Under the pieces are notes generated by a model, which worked only from the letters and a program-made list of their open reading frames with translations, made no database searches and was not told where the DNA came from. Positions 1 to 14,200 of a DNA stretch of 64,000 nt are shown here, in pieces. The DNA lies in assembly GCA_039105265.1 (NCBI GenBank), contig JAPFFF010000001.1, positions 2,480,001 to 2,544,000 on the forward strand. Direction: 5' to 3'. The position numbers were made by a program, and so were the translations under genes. This stretch comes from Tritrichomonas musculus (Eukaryota; Parabasalia; Tritrichomonadida; Tritrichomonadidae). How positions within the stretch are numbered: the stretch's first letter is position 1; every line of letters starts with the position of its first letter.

Positions 1-2
1 AT

Positions 3-140
3 GTTACATTAATAGCAGTTGATGCTAATAATTTTATTAATCAAAATACAAATCTGGAATTAATTGGCGTATGTACAGTACCCTGGTGCAATTGCGTAAA
101 AGCATTCAATCAGACCCAGCAAATACTCGCACACAATTAA
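3..140 (+). other. Open frame cut by the left window edge, possible C-terminal gene fragment
   Basis: The frame starting at base 3 is open from the window edge and ends at a TAA at 138-140, giving 45 residues that include a PWCNC stretch. It is mixed in composition rather than low complexity, so it could be the tail of a gene lying to the left or a decayed remnant. A loose resemblance to a thioredoxin active-site region is too weak to use. I cannot assign a function. Confidence 0.15.
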
Positions 141-311
141 CCTAAAATTTTTTTTGAATGAATTGATTGTTTCTCCCATTTGATTAATAATTTCAATTAC
201 TATGATGTATCTGAAGATTCTAGAGATAGTGTTGAATACTCATCTGAAAATTTGAGTACACATATTCATTAGATTCTCAATCCACTTTTATCGCCTCCCC
301 ATTATAACATT

Positions 312-774
312 TTAATATTTATATAAATTCATTTTGTCCAGGTTCAATTTGGGAAGATGGATACCGCATCTTTGTTGTGCTTCATTGAACCATTTCCGTC
401 CTTGCGATATCTTCTTCATCTTCTGGTCTGGAGAGAAGTTGTAAATGTAATTTGAGTTATGTGAAGTTATTAACCGATTCATTCATTTCATATTCAGAAT
501 TGATAATGTTTCCATCTTCGCTGGAACTGCTGACAGATGAATCACCAATAATTTGATTATTAGTTAAATCGTTATTATATGAGTTGGAACAAATGCCATT
601 GTTTAAAAAAGAAGAAAGATCAATGTCTGAATCTTGATGATCTTCAATGATTTGATTATTTGTTAATTCATTATTATGCGAATTCCAAGTTTGGGGTATT
701 GCTTTATTAAGTGAATTCCAAGTTTGATGTATTATTTTATTTTTATATTCTTTAGAGTTTTCATTTAAATCCAA
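312..774 (-). pseudogene. Probable decayed N-rich gene with a frameshift
   Basis: On the minus strand an ATG at 774 opens 105 codons rich in Asn and Ser. They contain an internal duplication in which the motif LTNNQII occurs twice, and they stop at 457-459. Just past that stop, in another frame, a coding-like stretch from about 453 down to a TAA at 312-314 reads through SPDQKMKKISQGRKWF and a KLNLDK motif. The change of frame near 455 suggests one gene with a frameshift, but two unrelated short frames cannot be excluded. No family is recognised. Confidence 0.25.
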
Positions 775-1475
775 ATTTGATAAAGTCGTGAAATGAGAAA
801 AGTTCCTTGGGCCATTCTAGAATATTCAATATTTTTACAATTCAAAATTATTTCAAAAAGTTTAAAATATTTAGTTTATTTTAATAAAAATAAAATAAAT
901 TATACATTTCTTATTACATTTATTTGGGGAATGGTTTAAGCCTACACCACTTTTTCAAAGGAAAATTGAAAATTGACAATGCTTTGTTCATTTAATCACC
1001 TATGACGATCATTTTTTTAACCTAATCAGATGAGCAAATCTTTTTTTTCTTTTCTATTGCAGTTGACCATCAATGATTTTTTTATATACCATATTAATAG
1101 ATACAATGATTAGTTTTTATTTATTTTTTATTTCTATATCTACTATTATAAATAAGATAAATCGATAATTTAAAAACTCTCTGAAAAAGTGATGCGGGCA
1201 TAAACTATACCTCATTTTTTTTTATATTATATAAATGCTAAATTATATGATTATCAGATAAATCCATATTTTAAATATAAATAATTAATTTATTTTCCAA
1301 AATACTTATGAAAATATAATTATCATTAATATTTGCCTGAAATATAAATTCCAGTAGAAAAATTAACGCAAGAATTAGAGGGTGGTATCAAACGAATAAG
1401 TGTCTTCTGCAGATTGCAAATATGCCATTATTGTTGGCTAAAAATGTAATGACTAAAAAATATTAGAAAAAAAAT
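775..1475. other. AT-rich intergenic stretch, no gene seen
   Basis: This stretch has very AT-rich sequence, short A and T runs and no convincing reading frame. Its right end contains the oligo-A tract that serves as the Pol III stop of the neighbouring tRNA gene. Confidence 0.6.
1467..1474 (-). terminator. Pol III terminator of tRNA-Ala
   Basis: Eight A residues on the plus strand give a T8 run on the minus strand, starting two bases past the last paired tRNA base. A T run of four or more directly after a tRNA is the usual RNA polymerase III stop. Confidence 0.75.
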
Positions 1476-1546
1476 GGATACTCGGGGGATCGAACCCCGG
1501 GCCTCTACAATGCAAATGTAGCGCTCTACCACTGAGCTAAGTACCC
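1476..1546 (-). tRNA. tRNA-Ala (anticodon TGC)
   Basis: The minus strand folds into a complete 71-nt cloverleaf: a 7-bp acceptor stem, a D arm GCTC/GAGC, an anticodon stem CTACA/TGTAG around the loop TTTGCAT, and a T arm CGGGG/CCCCG around TTCGATC. The anticodon read from the loop is TGC. The acceptor pairs G at position 3 with T at position 70, the classic alanine identity wobble pair, which agrees with the anticodon. No CCA is encoded and there is no intron, as expected for a eukaryotic nuclear tRNA gene. Internal A and B box sequences are intact, and a T8 tract follows. Confidence 0.95.
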
Positions 1547-2290
1547 AACCTGATATAAAAAATAATTTAAATTATTTAAACTTATGTTCCATTATTTTCA
1601 ATATTGAATAAAAACTTTCATTTTTCAGAAGGAAAATATGAAATACAATTCAATTCTTTCCCAAATCAATCAAATTATTTTGATTATAATCACTGCCTGT
1701 CTTGAATATTCAGTAATTAATATTTAATTTTTTTTTAATTGGATCTTATCCTTTTTTTGAAAAATTTTAATTATTTAAAGCTCTATTCTAATTATACTAA
1801 ATCAAAATAATTACATTATTTATTAAAATAATTAATAAATAACTATATAAATATATATAAATATAATTAAAGTTATTAATTGAAATGCTATTATTTTATG
1901 GAAAATTTCAAATAAATAAAACAGTAACATCTCAAATTGAAAAATAAAAAAATAATCAATGTTCAATTTTCAATTATCTAATAAAAAATGAAAACATGCA
2001 TTCAAAAAAATTGAGAAATAATATTCAAAACCCATATCGTCTAAAAAGATTTGATAAAGAAAAAAATAATTTTAAAACCAATATATCTCATAAAATAATT
2101 TATAATTATTCATAATAATAAAAAATTAAATTTTATAAATAAATTTATAATCTATAAAATCATTATAAACCCCAATTACTTAATAGATTCCTTTTGAAAA
2201 ACGATCAATTTATTCAATTTCTATCAAACCCACCATGATTATTGATGACGTTCATCTCATTTTTTATTTGTTTTTCGAAAAAATTTTAAA
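1547..2290. other. AT-rich intergenic DNA upstream of the giant coiled-coil gene
   Basis: There is no gene-like frame here. The last ~40 bases hold two TCA-type initiator matches before the ATG at 2291. Confidence 0.6.
2257..2263 (+). promoter_or_regulatory. Candidate Inr (TCATTTT) for the giant coiled-coil gene
   Basis: The sequence TCATTTT fits the trichomonad initiator pattern TCA-Y-W-W. It would place the start site at 2259, a 32-base 5' leader. A second weaker match, TCATCTC, lies a few bases upstream. This is motif matching only. Confidence 0.35.
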
Positions 2291-5200
2291 ATGAGTACAT
2301 CAAGAGTAGATGATTGGATCCCACTTCAAAAGAAAGTTTTCACAAGGTGGGTAAATGGCCAATTAAAAGCAGGTAGCTGCGGAGAAATTGAAGAAATCAC
2401 AAAAGATTTATCAAATGGTGTTCCTTTAGTCGAACTTGCACAAATTTTAACCAAAAAAGATGCACCAGTTAAATGGGCGAAAACACCAAAACGAAATCTT
2501 GATCAAGTTATGAACTGTGATTTATCTGTTGACATGTTTACGAAAGATGGAGTTAAGCTTATCGGAATTAGTGGTAAAGATATCAATGATAACAATGAGA
2601 AACTTATATTAGGATTTGTATGGTCACTAATTTTACACTACTCCATTGGAGGCGCAGTTACGGATAGTAAAGATAACAATTCGACAAAGAAGACAGCAAA
2701 GAATGCAATATTAGAATGGGCCATTGGAAGAACCTCAGAATATCCAAATGTTAACAAATTTACTCCTTATTCAGTTTCAATGTGTGCTTTATTAGATTCC
2801 TATCTTCCAGACAAAATTAACTATTATTCACTTAATCCAGCCGATGTTGAAGGTAATGCAAGATTAGCATGCAAAGTAATGGAAGAGATTGGAATCCCTG
2901 CTTACGTTATGCCAGAAGATCTCACGAGCAGTGGCGACAAAGTTGATGAGAAGACACTTTTAACACAACTTGCAGCAGCTAAAGTTGTTCTTGAAAATTT
3001 GAAAGGAAAAGAAATTGATGCCGAACGTTTCGCAAAAGAAAAAGCAGATGCTGAACAAGCTGCAAGAGAAAAAGCAGAAGCAGAAGCCAAGGCCAAAGCT
3101 GATGCTGAACGCGCCCAACGTGAGAAAGAAGAAGCAGAAAGAATGGCACGTGATAAAGCAGAACAAGAAAGATTAGCTAAAGAGAAAGAAGATGCTGAAG
3201 CAAAAGCCGAAGCCGAACGTCTTGCACGTGAGAAAGCTGAAGCTGATGCCAAAGCTGAAGCCGACCGATTAGCTAAAGAGAAAGCTGAAGCTGAAGCAAG
3301 AGCAGCAGCAGAACGAGATGACTTATTAGCAGAAATAGAACGTTTGAAGAAATTATTAGCTCAATCTGAAGCTGATAGAGAAAGCTTGGCACACGATAAG
3401 GAGGATTTAACACAAAAATTAGCCGAATCTGAGGAGAATGCAAAAGAGATTGAACGAAGAGCAAAGGAAGATCACGACAGTCTTTTAGCAGAAATAGAAC
3501 GTTTGAAGAAAGAATTAGCTGATACACAAGCTAAAGCAAAGGAAGATCACGATAGTTTAACAGCAGAATTAGATCGTGTAAAACAAGAAGCTCAAGAAGA
3601 TCATGATAACCTTTCAGCCGAAATTGAACGTTTGAAGAAAGAATTGGCTGACACTAAAACACAAGCTAAAGAAGATCACGACAATTTATTAGCTGAAATT
3701 GAAAGATTGAAGAAAGAAGCTCAAGAAGATCATGACAATTTGACAGCAGAAATCGAAAACAGAGATGCACAAATCAGAGAATTGATTCCAAAGGTTGAAT
3801 CTTTGACAACAGAGATCAAAGGATTGAATTCAACGATTACAGAAATGACTAATGAAATCAATGGTTATAAGCAACAAATAGAAGGCCTTAATGACAAAGT
3901 CGCTGAATTAGAATCAACTGTTGAAGCTAAAGACAGAGAGATTGAATCACTCAACGGTAAGATCAGCGAGATGACAGCCACAATTGAATCACTCAATGGA
4001 CAAATCGCTGAACTTCAATCCACAGTTGAAGCCAAGAACAGAGAGATTGAAGCACTCAACGGCAAGATCAACGAATTGCAATCAACAATCGAAGGCCTCA
4101 ACGGACAAATCGCTGAACTTCAATCAACAGTTGAAGCCAAGAACAGAGAGATCGAAGCCCTCAATGGTAAGATCAGCGAGATGACAGCCACAATCGAATC
4201 ACTCAACGGACAAATTGCTGAACTTCAATCAACAGTTGAAGCCAAGAACAGAGAGATCGAAGCCCTCAACGGCAAGATCAGCGAGATGACAGCCACAATC
4301 GAATCACTTAACGGACAAATTGCTGAACTTCAATCAACAGTTGAAGCCAAGAACAGAGAGATCGAAGCCCTCAATGGTAAGATCAGCGAGATGACAGCCA
4401 CAATCGAATCACTCAACGGACAAATTGCTGAACTTCAATCAACAGTTGAAGCCAAGAACAGAGAGATCGAAGCCCTCAACGGCAAGATCAGCGAGATGAC
4501 AGCCACAATCGAATCACTCAACGGACAAATTGCTGAACTTCAATCAACAGTTGAAGCCAAGAACAGAGAGATTGAAGCCCTCAACGGAAAGATCAGCGAG
4601 ATGACAGCCACAATCGAATCACTCAACGGACAAATTGCTGAACTTCAATCAACAGTTGAAGCCAAGAACAGAGAGATTGAAGCCCTCAACGGCAAGATCA
4701 ACGAATTGCAATCAACAATCGAATCACTCAACGGACAAATTGCTGAACTTCAATCAACAGTTGAAGCCAAGAACAGAGAGATCGAAGCCCTCAACGGCAA
4801 GATCAACGAATTGCAATCAACAATCGAATCACTCAACGGACAAATCGCTGAACTTCAATCAACAGTTGAAGCCAAGAACAGAGAGATCGAAGCCCTCAAT
4901 GGTAAGATCAGCGAGATGACAGCCACAATCGAATCACTCAACGGACAAATTGCTGAACTTCAATCAACAGTTGAAGCCAAGAACAGAGAGATCGAAGCCC
5001 TCAACGGCAAGATCAGCGAGATGACAGCCACAATCGAATCACTCAACGGACAAATTGCTGAACTTCAATCAACAGTTGAAGCCAAGAACAGAGAGATTGA
5101 AGCCCTCAACGGAAAGATCAGCGAGATGACAGCCACAATCGAATCACTCAACGGACAAATTGCTGAACTTCAATCAACAGTTGAAGCCAAGAACAGAGAG

Positions 5201-8200
5201 ATTGAAGCCCTCAACGGCAAGATCAACGAATTGCAATCAACAATCGAATCACTCAACGGACAAATCGCTGAACTTCAATCCACAGTTGAAGCCAAGAACA
5301 GAGAGATTGAAGCACTCAACGGCAAGATCAACGAATTGCAATCAACAATCGAAGGCCTCAACGGACAAATTGCTGAACTTCAATCAACAGTTGAAGCCAA
5401 GAACAGAGAGATTGAAGCCCTCAACGGAAAGATCAGCGAGATGACAGCCACAATCGAATCACTTAACGGCAAGATCGCTGAACTTCAATCAACAGTTGAA
5501 GCCAAGAACAGAGAGATTGAAGCCCTCAACGGCAAGATCAACGAATTGCAATCAACAATCGAATCACTCAACGGACAAATCGCTGAACTTCAATCCACAG
5601 TTGAAGCCAAGAACAGAGAGATTGAAGCCCTCAACGGCAAGATCAACGAATTGCAATCAACAATCGAATCACTCAACGGACAAATCGCTGAACTTCAATC
5701 AACAGTTGAAGCCAAGAACAGAGAGATCGAAGCCCTCAATGGTAAGATCAGCGAGATGACAGCCACAATCGAATCACTTAACGGCAAGATCGCTGAACTT
5801 CAATCAACAGTTGAAGCCAAGAACAGAGAGATTGAAGCACTCAACGGCAAGATCAGCGAGATGACAGCCACAATCGAATCACTCAACGGACAAATTGCTG
5901 AACTTCAATCAACAGTTGAAGCCAAGAACAGAGAGATTGAAGCCCTCAACGGAAAGATCAGCGAGATGACAGCTACAATCGAATCACTTAACGGCAAGAT
6001 CGCTGAACTTCAATCAACAGTTGAAGCCAAGAACAGAGAGATTGAAGCCCTCAACGGCAAGATCAACGAATTGCAATCAACAATCGAAGGCCTCAACGGA
6101 CAAATCGCTGAACTTCAATCCACAGTTGAAGCCAAGAACAGAGAGATCGAAGCACTCAACGGCAAGATCAACGAATTGCAATCAACAATCGAAGGCCTCA
6201 ACGGACAAATTGCAGAACTTCAATCAACAGTTGAAGCCAAGAACAGAGAGATTGAAGCCCTCAACGGCAAGATCAACGAATTGCAATCAACAATCGAAGG
6301 CCTCAACGGACAAATCGCTGAACTTCAATCAACAGTTGAAGCCAAGAACAGAGAGATCGAAGCCCTCAATGGTAAGATCAGCGAGATGACAGCCACAATC
6401 GAATCACTCAACGGACAAATTGCTGAACTTCAATCAACAGTTGAAGCCAAGAACAGAGAGATTGAAGCCCTCAACGGCAAGATCAACGAATTGCAATCAA
6501 CAATCGAATCACTCAACGGACAAATCGCTGAACTTCAATCCACAGTTGAAGCCAAGAACAGAGAGATTGAAGCCCTCAACGGCAAGATCAACGAATTGCA
6601 ATCAACAATCGAAGGCCTCAACGGACAAATCGCTGAACTTCAATCAACAGTTGAAGCCAAGAACAGAGAGATCGAAGCCCTCAATGGTAAGATCAGCGAG
6701 ATGACAGCCACAATCGAATCACTTAACGGCAAGATCGCTGAACTTCAATCAACAGTTGAAGCCAAGAACAGAGAGATTGAAGCCCTCAATGGCAAGATCA
6801 ACGAATTGCAATCAACAATCGAAGGACTCAACGGAAAAATCGCTGAACTTCAATCCACAGTTGAAGCCAAGAACAGAGAGATTGAAGCACTCAACGGCAA
6901 GATCAACGAATTGCAATCAACAATCGAAGGCCTCAACGGACAAATCGCTGAACTTCAATCAACAGTTGAAGCCAAGAACAGAGAGATCGAAGCCCTCAAT
7001 GGTAAGATCAGCGAGATGACAGCCACAATCGAATCACTCAACGGACAAATCGCTGAACTTCAATCAACAGTTGAAGCCAAGAACAGAGAGATCGAAGCCC
7101 TCAATGGTAAGATCAGCGAGATGACAGCCACAATCGAATCACTCAACGGACAAATTGCTGAACTTCAATCAACAGTTGAAGCCAAGAACAGAGAGATTGA
7201 AGCCCTCAACGGAAAGATCAGCGAGATGACAGCTACAATCGAATCACTTAACGGCAAGATCGCTGAACTTCAATCAACAGTTGAAGCCAAGAACAGAGAG
7301 ATTGAAGCCCTCAACGGCAAGATCAACGAATTGCAATCAACAATCGAAGGCCTCAACGGACAAATCGCTGAACTTCAATCCACAGTTGAAGCCAAGAACA
7401 GAGAGATTGAAGCCCTCAACGGAAAGATCAGCGAGATGACAGCTACAATCGAATCACTCAACGGACAAATTGCTGAACTTCAATCAACAGTTGAAGCCAA
7501 GAACAGAGAGATTGAAGCCCTCAACGGCAAGATCAACGAATTGCAATCAACAATCGAAGGCCTCAACGGACAAATTGCTGAACTTCAATCCACAGTTGAA
7601 GCCAAGAACAGAGAGATTGAAGCCCTCAACGGCAAGATCAACGAATTGCAATCAACAATCGAAGGCCTCAACGGACAAATCGCTGAACTTCAATCAACAG
7701 TTGAAGCCAAGAACAGAGAGATCGAAGCCCTCAATGGTAAGATCAGCGAGATGACAGCCACAATCGAATCACTCAACGGACAAATTGCTGAACTTCAATC
7801 AACAGTTGAAGCCAAGAACAGAGAGATCGAAGCCCTCAATGGCAAGATCAGCGAGATGACAGCCACAATCGAATCACTCAACGGACAAATTGCTGAACTT
7901 CAATCCACAGTTGAAGCCAAGAACAGAGAGATCGAAGCCCTCAATGGCAAGATCAGCGAGATGACAGCCACAATCGAATCACTTAACGGCAAGATCAACG
8001 AATTGCAATCAACAATCGAAGGCCTCAACGGACAAATCGCTGAACTTCAATCCACAGTTGAAGCCAAGAACAGAGAGATTGAAGCCCTCAACGGCAAGAT
8101 CAACGAATTGCAATCAACAATCGAAGGCCTCAACGGACAAATCGCTGAACTTCAATCCACAGTTGAAGCCAAGAACAGAGAGATTGAAGCCCTTAACGGC

Positions 8201-11200
8201 AAGATCAACGAATTGCAATCAACAATCGAAGGCCTCAACGGACAAATCGCTGAACTTCAATCCACAGTTGAAGCCAAGAACAGAGAGATTGAAGCCCTTA
8301 ACGGCAAGATCGCTGAACTTCAATCAACAATCGAAGGCCTCAACGGACAAATTGCAGAATTACAATCCACAGTTGAAGCCAAGAACAGAGAGATCGAAGC
8401 ACTCAACGGCAAGATCAGCGAGTTACAATCAACAATTGAAGCCAAGGATAGAGAGATCGAAAGCCTCAACGGAAAGATCACTGAGTTGACAAACGAAATC
8501 TCAAGATTGAACTCCGAAATTGAGAACTACAAACAACAAATTGAATCTCTCAACAACAAGGTTTCAGAATTACAATCAACAATTGAAGCCAAAGACAGAG
8601 AAATCGAATCACTCAACGGCAAGATCAATGAATTGAATTCAACAATTGAATCACTCAATGGTAAGATTGCAGAATTACAATCCACTGTTGAAGCCAAAGA
8701 CAGAGAGATTGAAGCCCTCAACGGCAAGATCAACGAATTACAATCAGCAATCGAAGGACTCAATGCAAAGATCACAGAGATGACAAATGAAATCTCAAGA
8801 TTGAATTCTGAAATTGAGAACTACAAGCAACAAATCGAACAACTCAACGGCAAGATTGCTGAATTACAATCCACAGTTGAAGCCAAGAACAGAGAGATTG
8901 AAGCACTCAACGGCAAGATCAGCGAGATGACAGCTACAATTGAATCACTCAATGGCAAGATCAATGAATTGAATTCAACAATCGAAGGACTCAATGCAAA
9001 GATTGCTGAATTACAATCCACTGTTGAAGCCAAAGACAGAGAAATCGAAGCCCTCAACGGAAAGATAACTGAGTTGACAAACGAAATTTCAAGATTGAAT
9101 TCTGAAATCGAAAACTACAAACAACAAATCGAACAACTCAATGGAAAGATCAGTGAATTACAATCAACAATCGAAGCCAAAGATCGTGAGATCGAAAGCC
9201 TCAATGGAAAGATCAGTGAATTACAATCAGAAATCGAGAACCTCAAACAACAAATCGAAGGACTCAACAACAAGATCAGTGAATTACAATCAACAATTGA
9301 AGCCAAAGACCGTGAAATTGAATCACTCAATGGCAAGATCACAGAGATGACCAACGAAATCTCAAGATTGAATTCTGAAATTGAGAACTACAAACAACAA
9401 ATCGAACAACTCAATGGAAAGATCAGTGAATTACAATCAACAATCGAAGCCAAAGATCGTGAGATCGAAAGCCTCAATGGAAAGATCAGTGAATTACAAT
9501 CAGAAATCGAGAACCTCAAACAACAAATCGAAGGACTCAACAACAAGATCAGTGAATTACAATCAACAATTGAAGCCAAAGACCGTGAAATCGAATCACT
9601 CAACAGCAAGATCAGTGAATTAACCAACGAAATCTCAAGATTGAATTCTGAAATTGAAAATTACAAACAACAAATCGAACAACTCAATGGAAAGATCAGT
9701 GAATTACAATCAACAATTGAAGCCAAAGACAGAGAGATTGAATCACTCAATGGAAAGATCACTGAATTACAATCAACAATCGAAGCCAAAGATCGTGAGA
9801 TCGAAAGCCTCAATGGAAAGATCAGTGAATTACAATCAGAAATCGAGAACCTCAAACAACAAATCGAAGGACTCAACAACAAGATCAGTGAATTACAATC
9901 AACAATTGAAGCCAAAGACCGTGAAATCGAATCACTCAATGGCAAGATCACAGAGATGACCAACGAAATCTCAAGATTGAACTCTGAAATTGAGAACTAC
10001 AAACAACAAATCGAACAACTCAATGGAAAGATCAGTGAATTACAATCAACAATTGAAGCCAAAGACAGAGAGATCGAATCACTTAATGACAAGATCAATG
10101 AATTGAATTCAACAATCGAATCACTCAATGGTAAGATTGCTGAATTACAATCAACAGTTGAGGCCAAAGATAGAGAGATCGAAGCACTCAATGGCAAGAT
10201 CAACGAATTACAATCAACAATCGAAAGCCTCAACAGCAAGATTTCAGAGTTACAATCAGAAATCGAAAACTACAAACAACAAATCGAAGGACTCAATGCA
10301 AAGATTGCAGAGTTACAATCAACTGTTGAAGCCAAAGACAGAGAAATCGAAGCCCTCAACGGAAAGATAACTGAAATGACCAACGAAATTTCAAGATTGA
10401 ATTCTGAAATCGAAAACTACAAACAACAAATCGAACAACTCAATGGAAAGATCAGTGAATTACAATCAACAATTGAAGCCAAAGATCGTGAGATCGAAAG
10501 CCTCAACGGAAAGATCACAGAATTGACCAATGAAGTCTCAAGATTGAATTCTGAAATTGAGAACTACAAACAACAAATCGAACAACTCAACAACAAGATT
10601 TCAGAATTACAATCAACAATTGAAGCCAAAGATCGTGAAATTGAATCACTCAATGGAAAGATCAGTGAATTACAATCAGAAATCGAGAACCTCAAACAAC
10701 AAATTGAAGGACTCAACAACAAGATCAGTGAATTACAATCAACAATTGAAGCCAAAGACCGTGAAATCGAATCACTCAATGGCAAGATCACAGAGATGAC
10801 CAACGAAATCTCAAGATTGAACTCTGAAATTGAGAACTACAAACAACAAATCGAACAACTCAACAACAAGATTTCAGAATTACAATCAACAATTGAAGCC
10901 AAAGATCGTGAGATCGAAAGCCTCAATGGAAAGATCAGTGAATTACAATCAGAAATCGAGAACCTCAAACAACAAATCGAAGGACTCAACAACAAGATCA
11001 GTGAATTACAATCAACAATTGAAGCCAAAGACCGTGAGATCGAAAGCCTCAACGGAAAGATCACAGAATTGACCAACGAAATCTCAAGATTGAATTCTGA
11101 AATTGAGAACTACAAACAACAAATCGAACAACTCAACAGCAAGATCAGTGAATTACAATCCACAATTGAAGCTAAGGATCGTGAAATTGAATCACTCAAT

Positions 11201-14200
11201 GGAAAGATCAGTGAATTACAATCAGAAATCGAGAACCTCAAACAACAAATCGAAGGACTCAACAACAAGATCAGTGAATTACAATCAACAATTGAAGCCA
11301 AAGACCGTGAAATCGAATCACTCAATGGCAAGATCACAGAGATGACCAACGAAATCTCAAGATTGAACTCTGAAATTGAGAACTACAAACAACAAATCGA
11401 ACAACTCAACAACAAGATTTCAGAATTACAATCAACAATTGAAGCCAAAGATCGTGAGATCGAAAGCCTCAATGGAAAGATCAGTGAATTACAATCAACA
11501 ATTGAAGCCAAAGACAGAGAGATTGAATCACTCAATGGAAAGATCAGTGAATTACAATCAGAAATCGAACAACTCAATGGAAAGATCAGTGAATTACAAT
11601 CAACAATTGAAGCCAAAGACAGAGAGATTGAATCACTCAATGGAAAGATCACTGAATTACAATCAACAATCGAAGCCAAAGATCGTGAGATCGAAAGCCT
11701 CAATGGAAAGATCAGTGAATTACAATCAGAAATCGAGAACCTCAAACAACAAATCGAAGGACTCAACAACAAGATCAGTGAATTACAATCAACAATTGAA
11801 GCCAAAGACCGTGAAATCGAATCACTCAATGACAAGATCACAGAATTGACCAACGAAATCTCAAGATTGAACTCTGAAATTGAGAACTACAAACAACAAA
11901 TCGAACAACTCAACAACAAGATTTCAGAATTACAATCAACAATTGAAGCCAAAGATCGTGAGATCGAAAGCCTCAATGGAAAGATCAGTGAATTACAATC
12001 AGAAATCGAGAACCTCAAACAACAAATCGAAGGACTCAACAACAAGATCAGTGAATTACAATCAACAATTGAAGCCAAAGACCGTGAAATTGAATCACTC
12101 AATGGCAAGATCACAGAGATGACCAACGAAATCTCAAGATTGAACTCTGAAATTGAGAACTACAAACAACAAATCGAACAACTCAACAACAAGATTTCAG
12201 AATTACAATCAACAATTGAAGCCAAAGATCGTGAGATCGAAAGCCTCAATGGAAAGATCAGTGAATTACAATCAGAAATCGAGAACCTCAAACAACAAAT
12301 CGAAGGACTCAACAACAAGATCAGTGAATTACAATCAACAATTGAAGCCAAAGACCGTGAAATTGAATCACTCAATGGCAAGATCACAGAGATGACCAAC
12401 GAAATCTCAAGATTGAATTCAGAAATCGAGAACTACAAACAACAAATCGAACAACTCAACGGCAAGATCAATGACTTGACACGTGAACTTGAAGAGAAGA
12501 ACAGAGAAATCGAATCACTCAACAACAAGATCTCAGAATTACAATCAACAATTGAAGCCAAAGATCGTGAAATTGAATCACTCAATGGAAAGATCAGTGA
12601 ATTACAATCAGAAATCGAGAACCTCAAACAACAAATTGAAGGACTCAACAACAAGATCAGTGAATTACAATCAACAATCGAAGCCAAAGACCGTGAAATC
12701 GAATCACTCAATGGCAAGATCAGTGAATTAACCAACGAAATCTCAAGATTGAATTCTGAAATCGAGAACTACAAACAACAAATTGAACAACTCAACGGCA
12801 AGATCAATGACTTGACACGTGAACTTGAAGAAAAGAACAGAGAAATCGAACAACTCAACAACAAGATCTCAGAATTACAATCAACAATCGAAGCTAAGGA
12901 TCGTGAGATTGAAAGCCTCAACAGCAAGATCAATGAATTACAATCAACAATTGAATCATTGAACAGCAAGATCAGTGAATTAACCAACGAAATATCAAGA
13001 TTGAATTCTGAAATCGAAAACTACAAACAACAAATCGAACAACTCAACGGCAAGATCAATGACTTGACACGTGAACTTGAAGAGAAGAACAGAGAAATCG
13101 AACAACTCAACAACAAGATTTCAGAATTACAATCAACAATCGAAGCTAAGGATCGTGAGATCGAAAGCCTCAACAGCAAGATCAGCGAATTGACCAACGA
13201 AATCTCAAGATTGAACTCTGAAATCGAAAACTACAAGCAACAAATCGAACAACTCAACAACAAGATCAATGACTTAACGCGTGAACTTGAAGAAAAGAAC
13301 AGAGAAATTGAACAACTCAACGGCAAGATCAATGACTTAACGCGTGAACTTGAAGACAAGAACAGAGAGATCGAACAACTCAACAACAAGATTTCAGAAT
13401 TACAATCAACAATCGAAGCTAAGGATCGTGAGATCGAAAGCCTCAACAACAAGATCAATGAATTACAATCAACAATTGAATCACTCAACAGCAAGATCAG
13501 TGAATTAACCAACGAAATCTCAAGATTGAATTCTGAAATCGAGAACTACAAACAACAAATCGAACAACTCAACGGCAAGATCAATGACTTGACACGTGAA
13601 CTTGAAGAGAAGAACAGAGAAATCGAATCACTCAACAACAAGATCTCAGAATTACAATCAACAATCGAAGCTAAGGATCGTGAGATCGAAAGCCTCAACA
13701 GCAAGATCAGCGAATTGACCAACGAAATCTCAAGATTGAACTCTGAAATCGAAAACTACAAGCAACAAATCGAACAACTCAACAACAAGATCAATGACTT
13801 AACACGTGAACTTGAAGAAAAGAACAGAGAGATCGAACAACTCAACGGCAAGATCAATGACTTAACGCGTGAACTTGAAGAAAAGAACAGAGAAATTGAA
13901 CAACTCAACGGCAAGATCAATGACTTAACGCGTGAACTTGAAGACAAGAACAGAGAGATCGAACAACTCAACAACAAGATTTCAGAATTACAATCAACAA
14001 TCGAAGCTAAGGATCGTGAGATCGAAAGCCTCAACAGCAAGATCAGTGAATTAACCAACGAAATCTCAAGATTGAACTCTGAAATTGAGAACTACAAACA
14101 ACAAATCGAACAACTCAACGGCAAGATCAATGACTTGACACATGAACTTGAAGAAAAGAACAGAGAAATCGAATCACTCAACAACAAGATCAACGAATTA

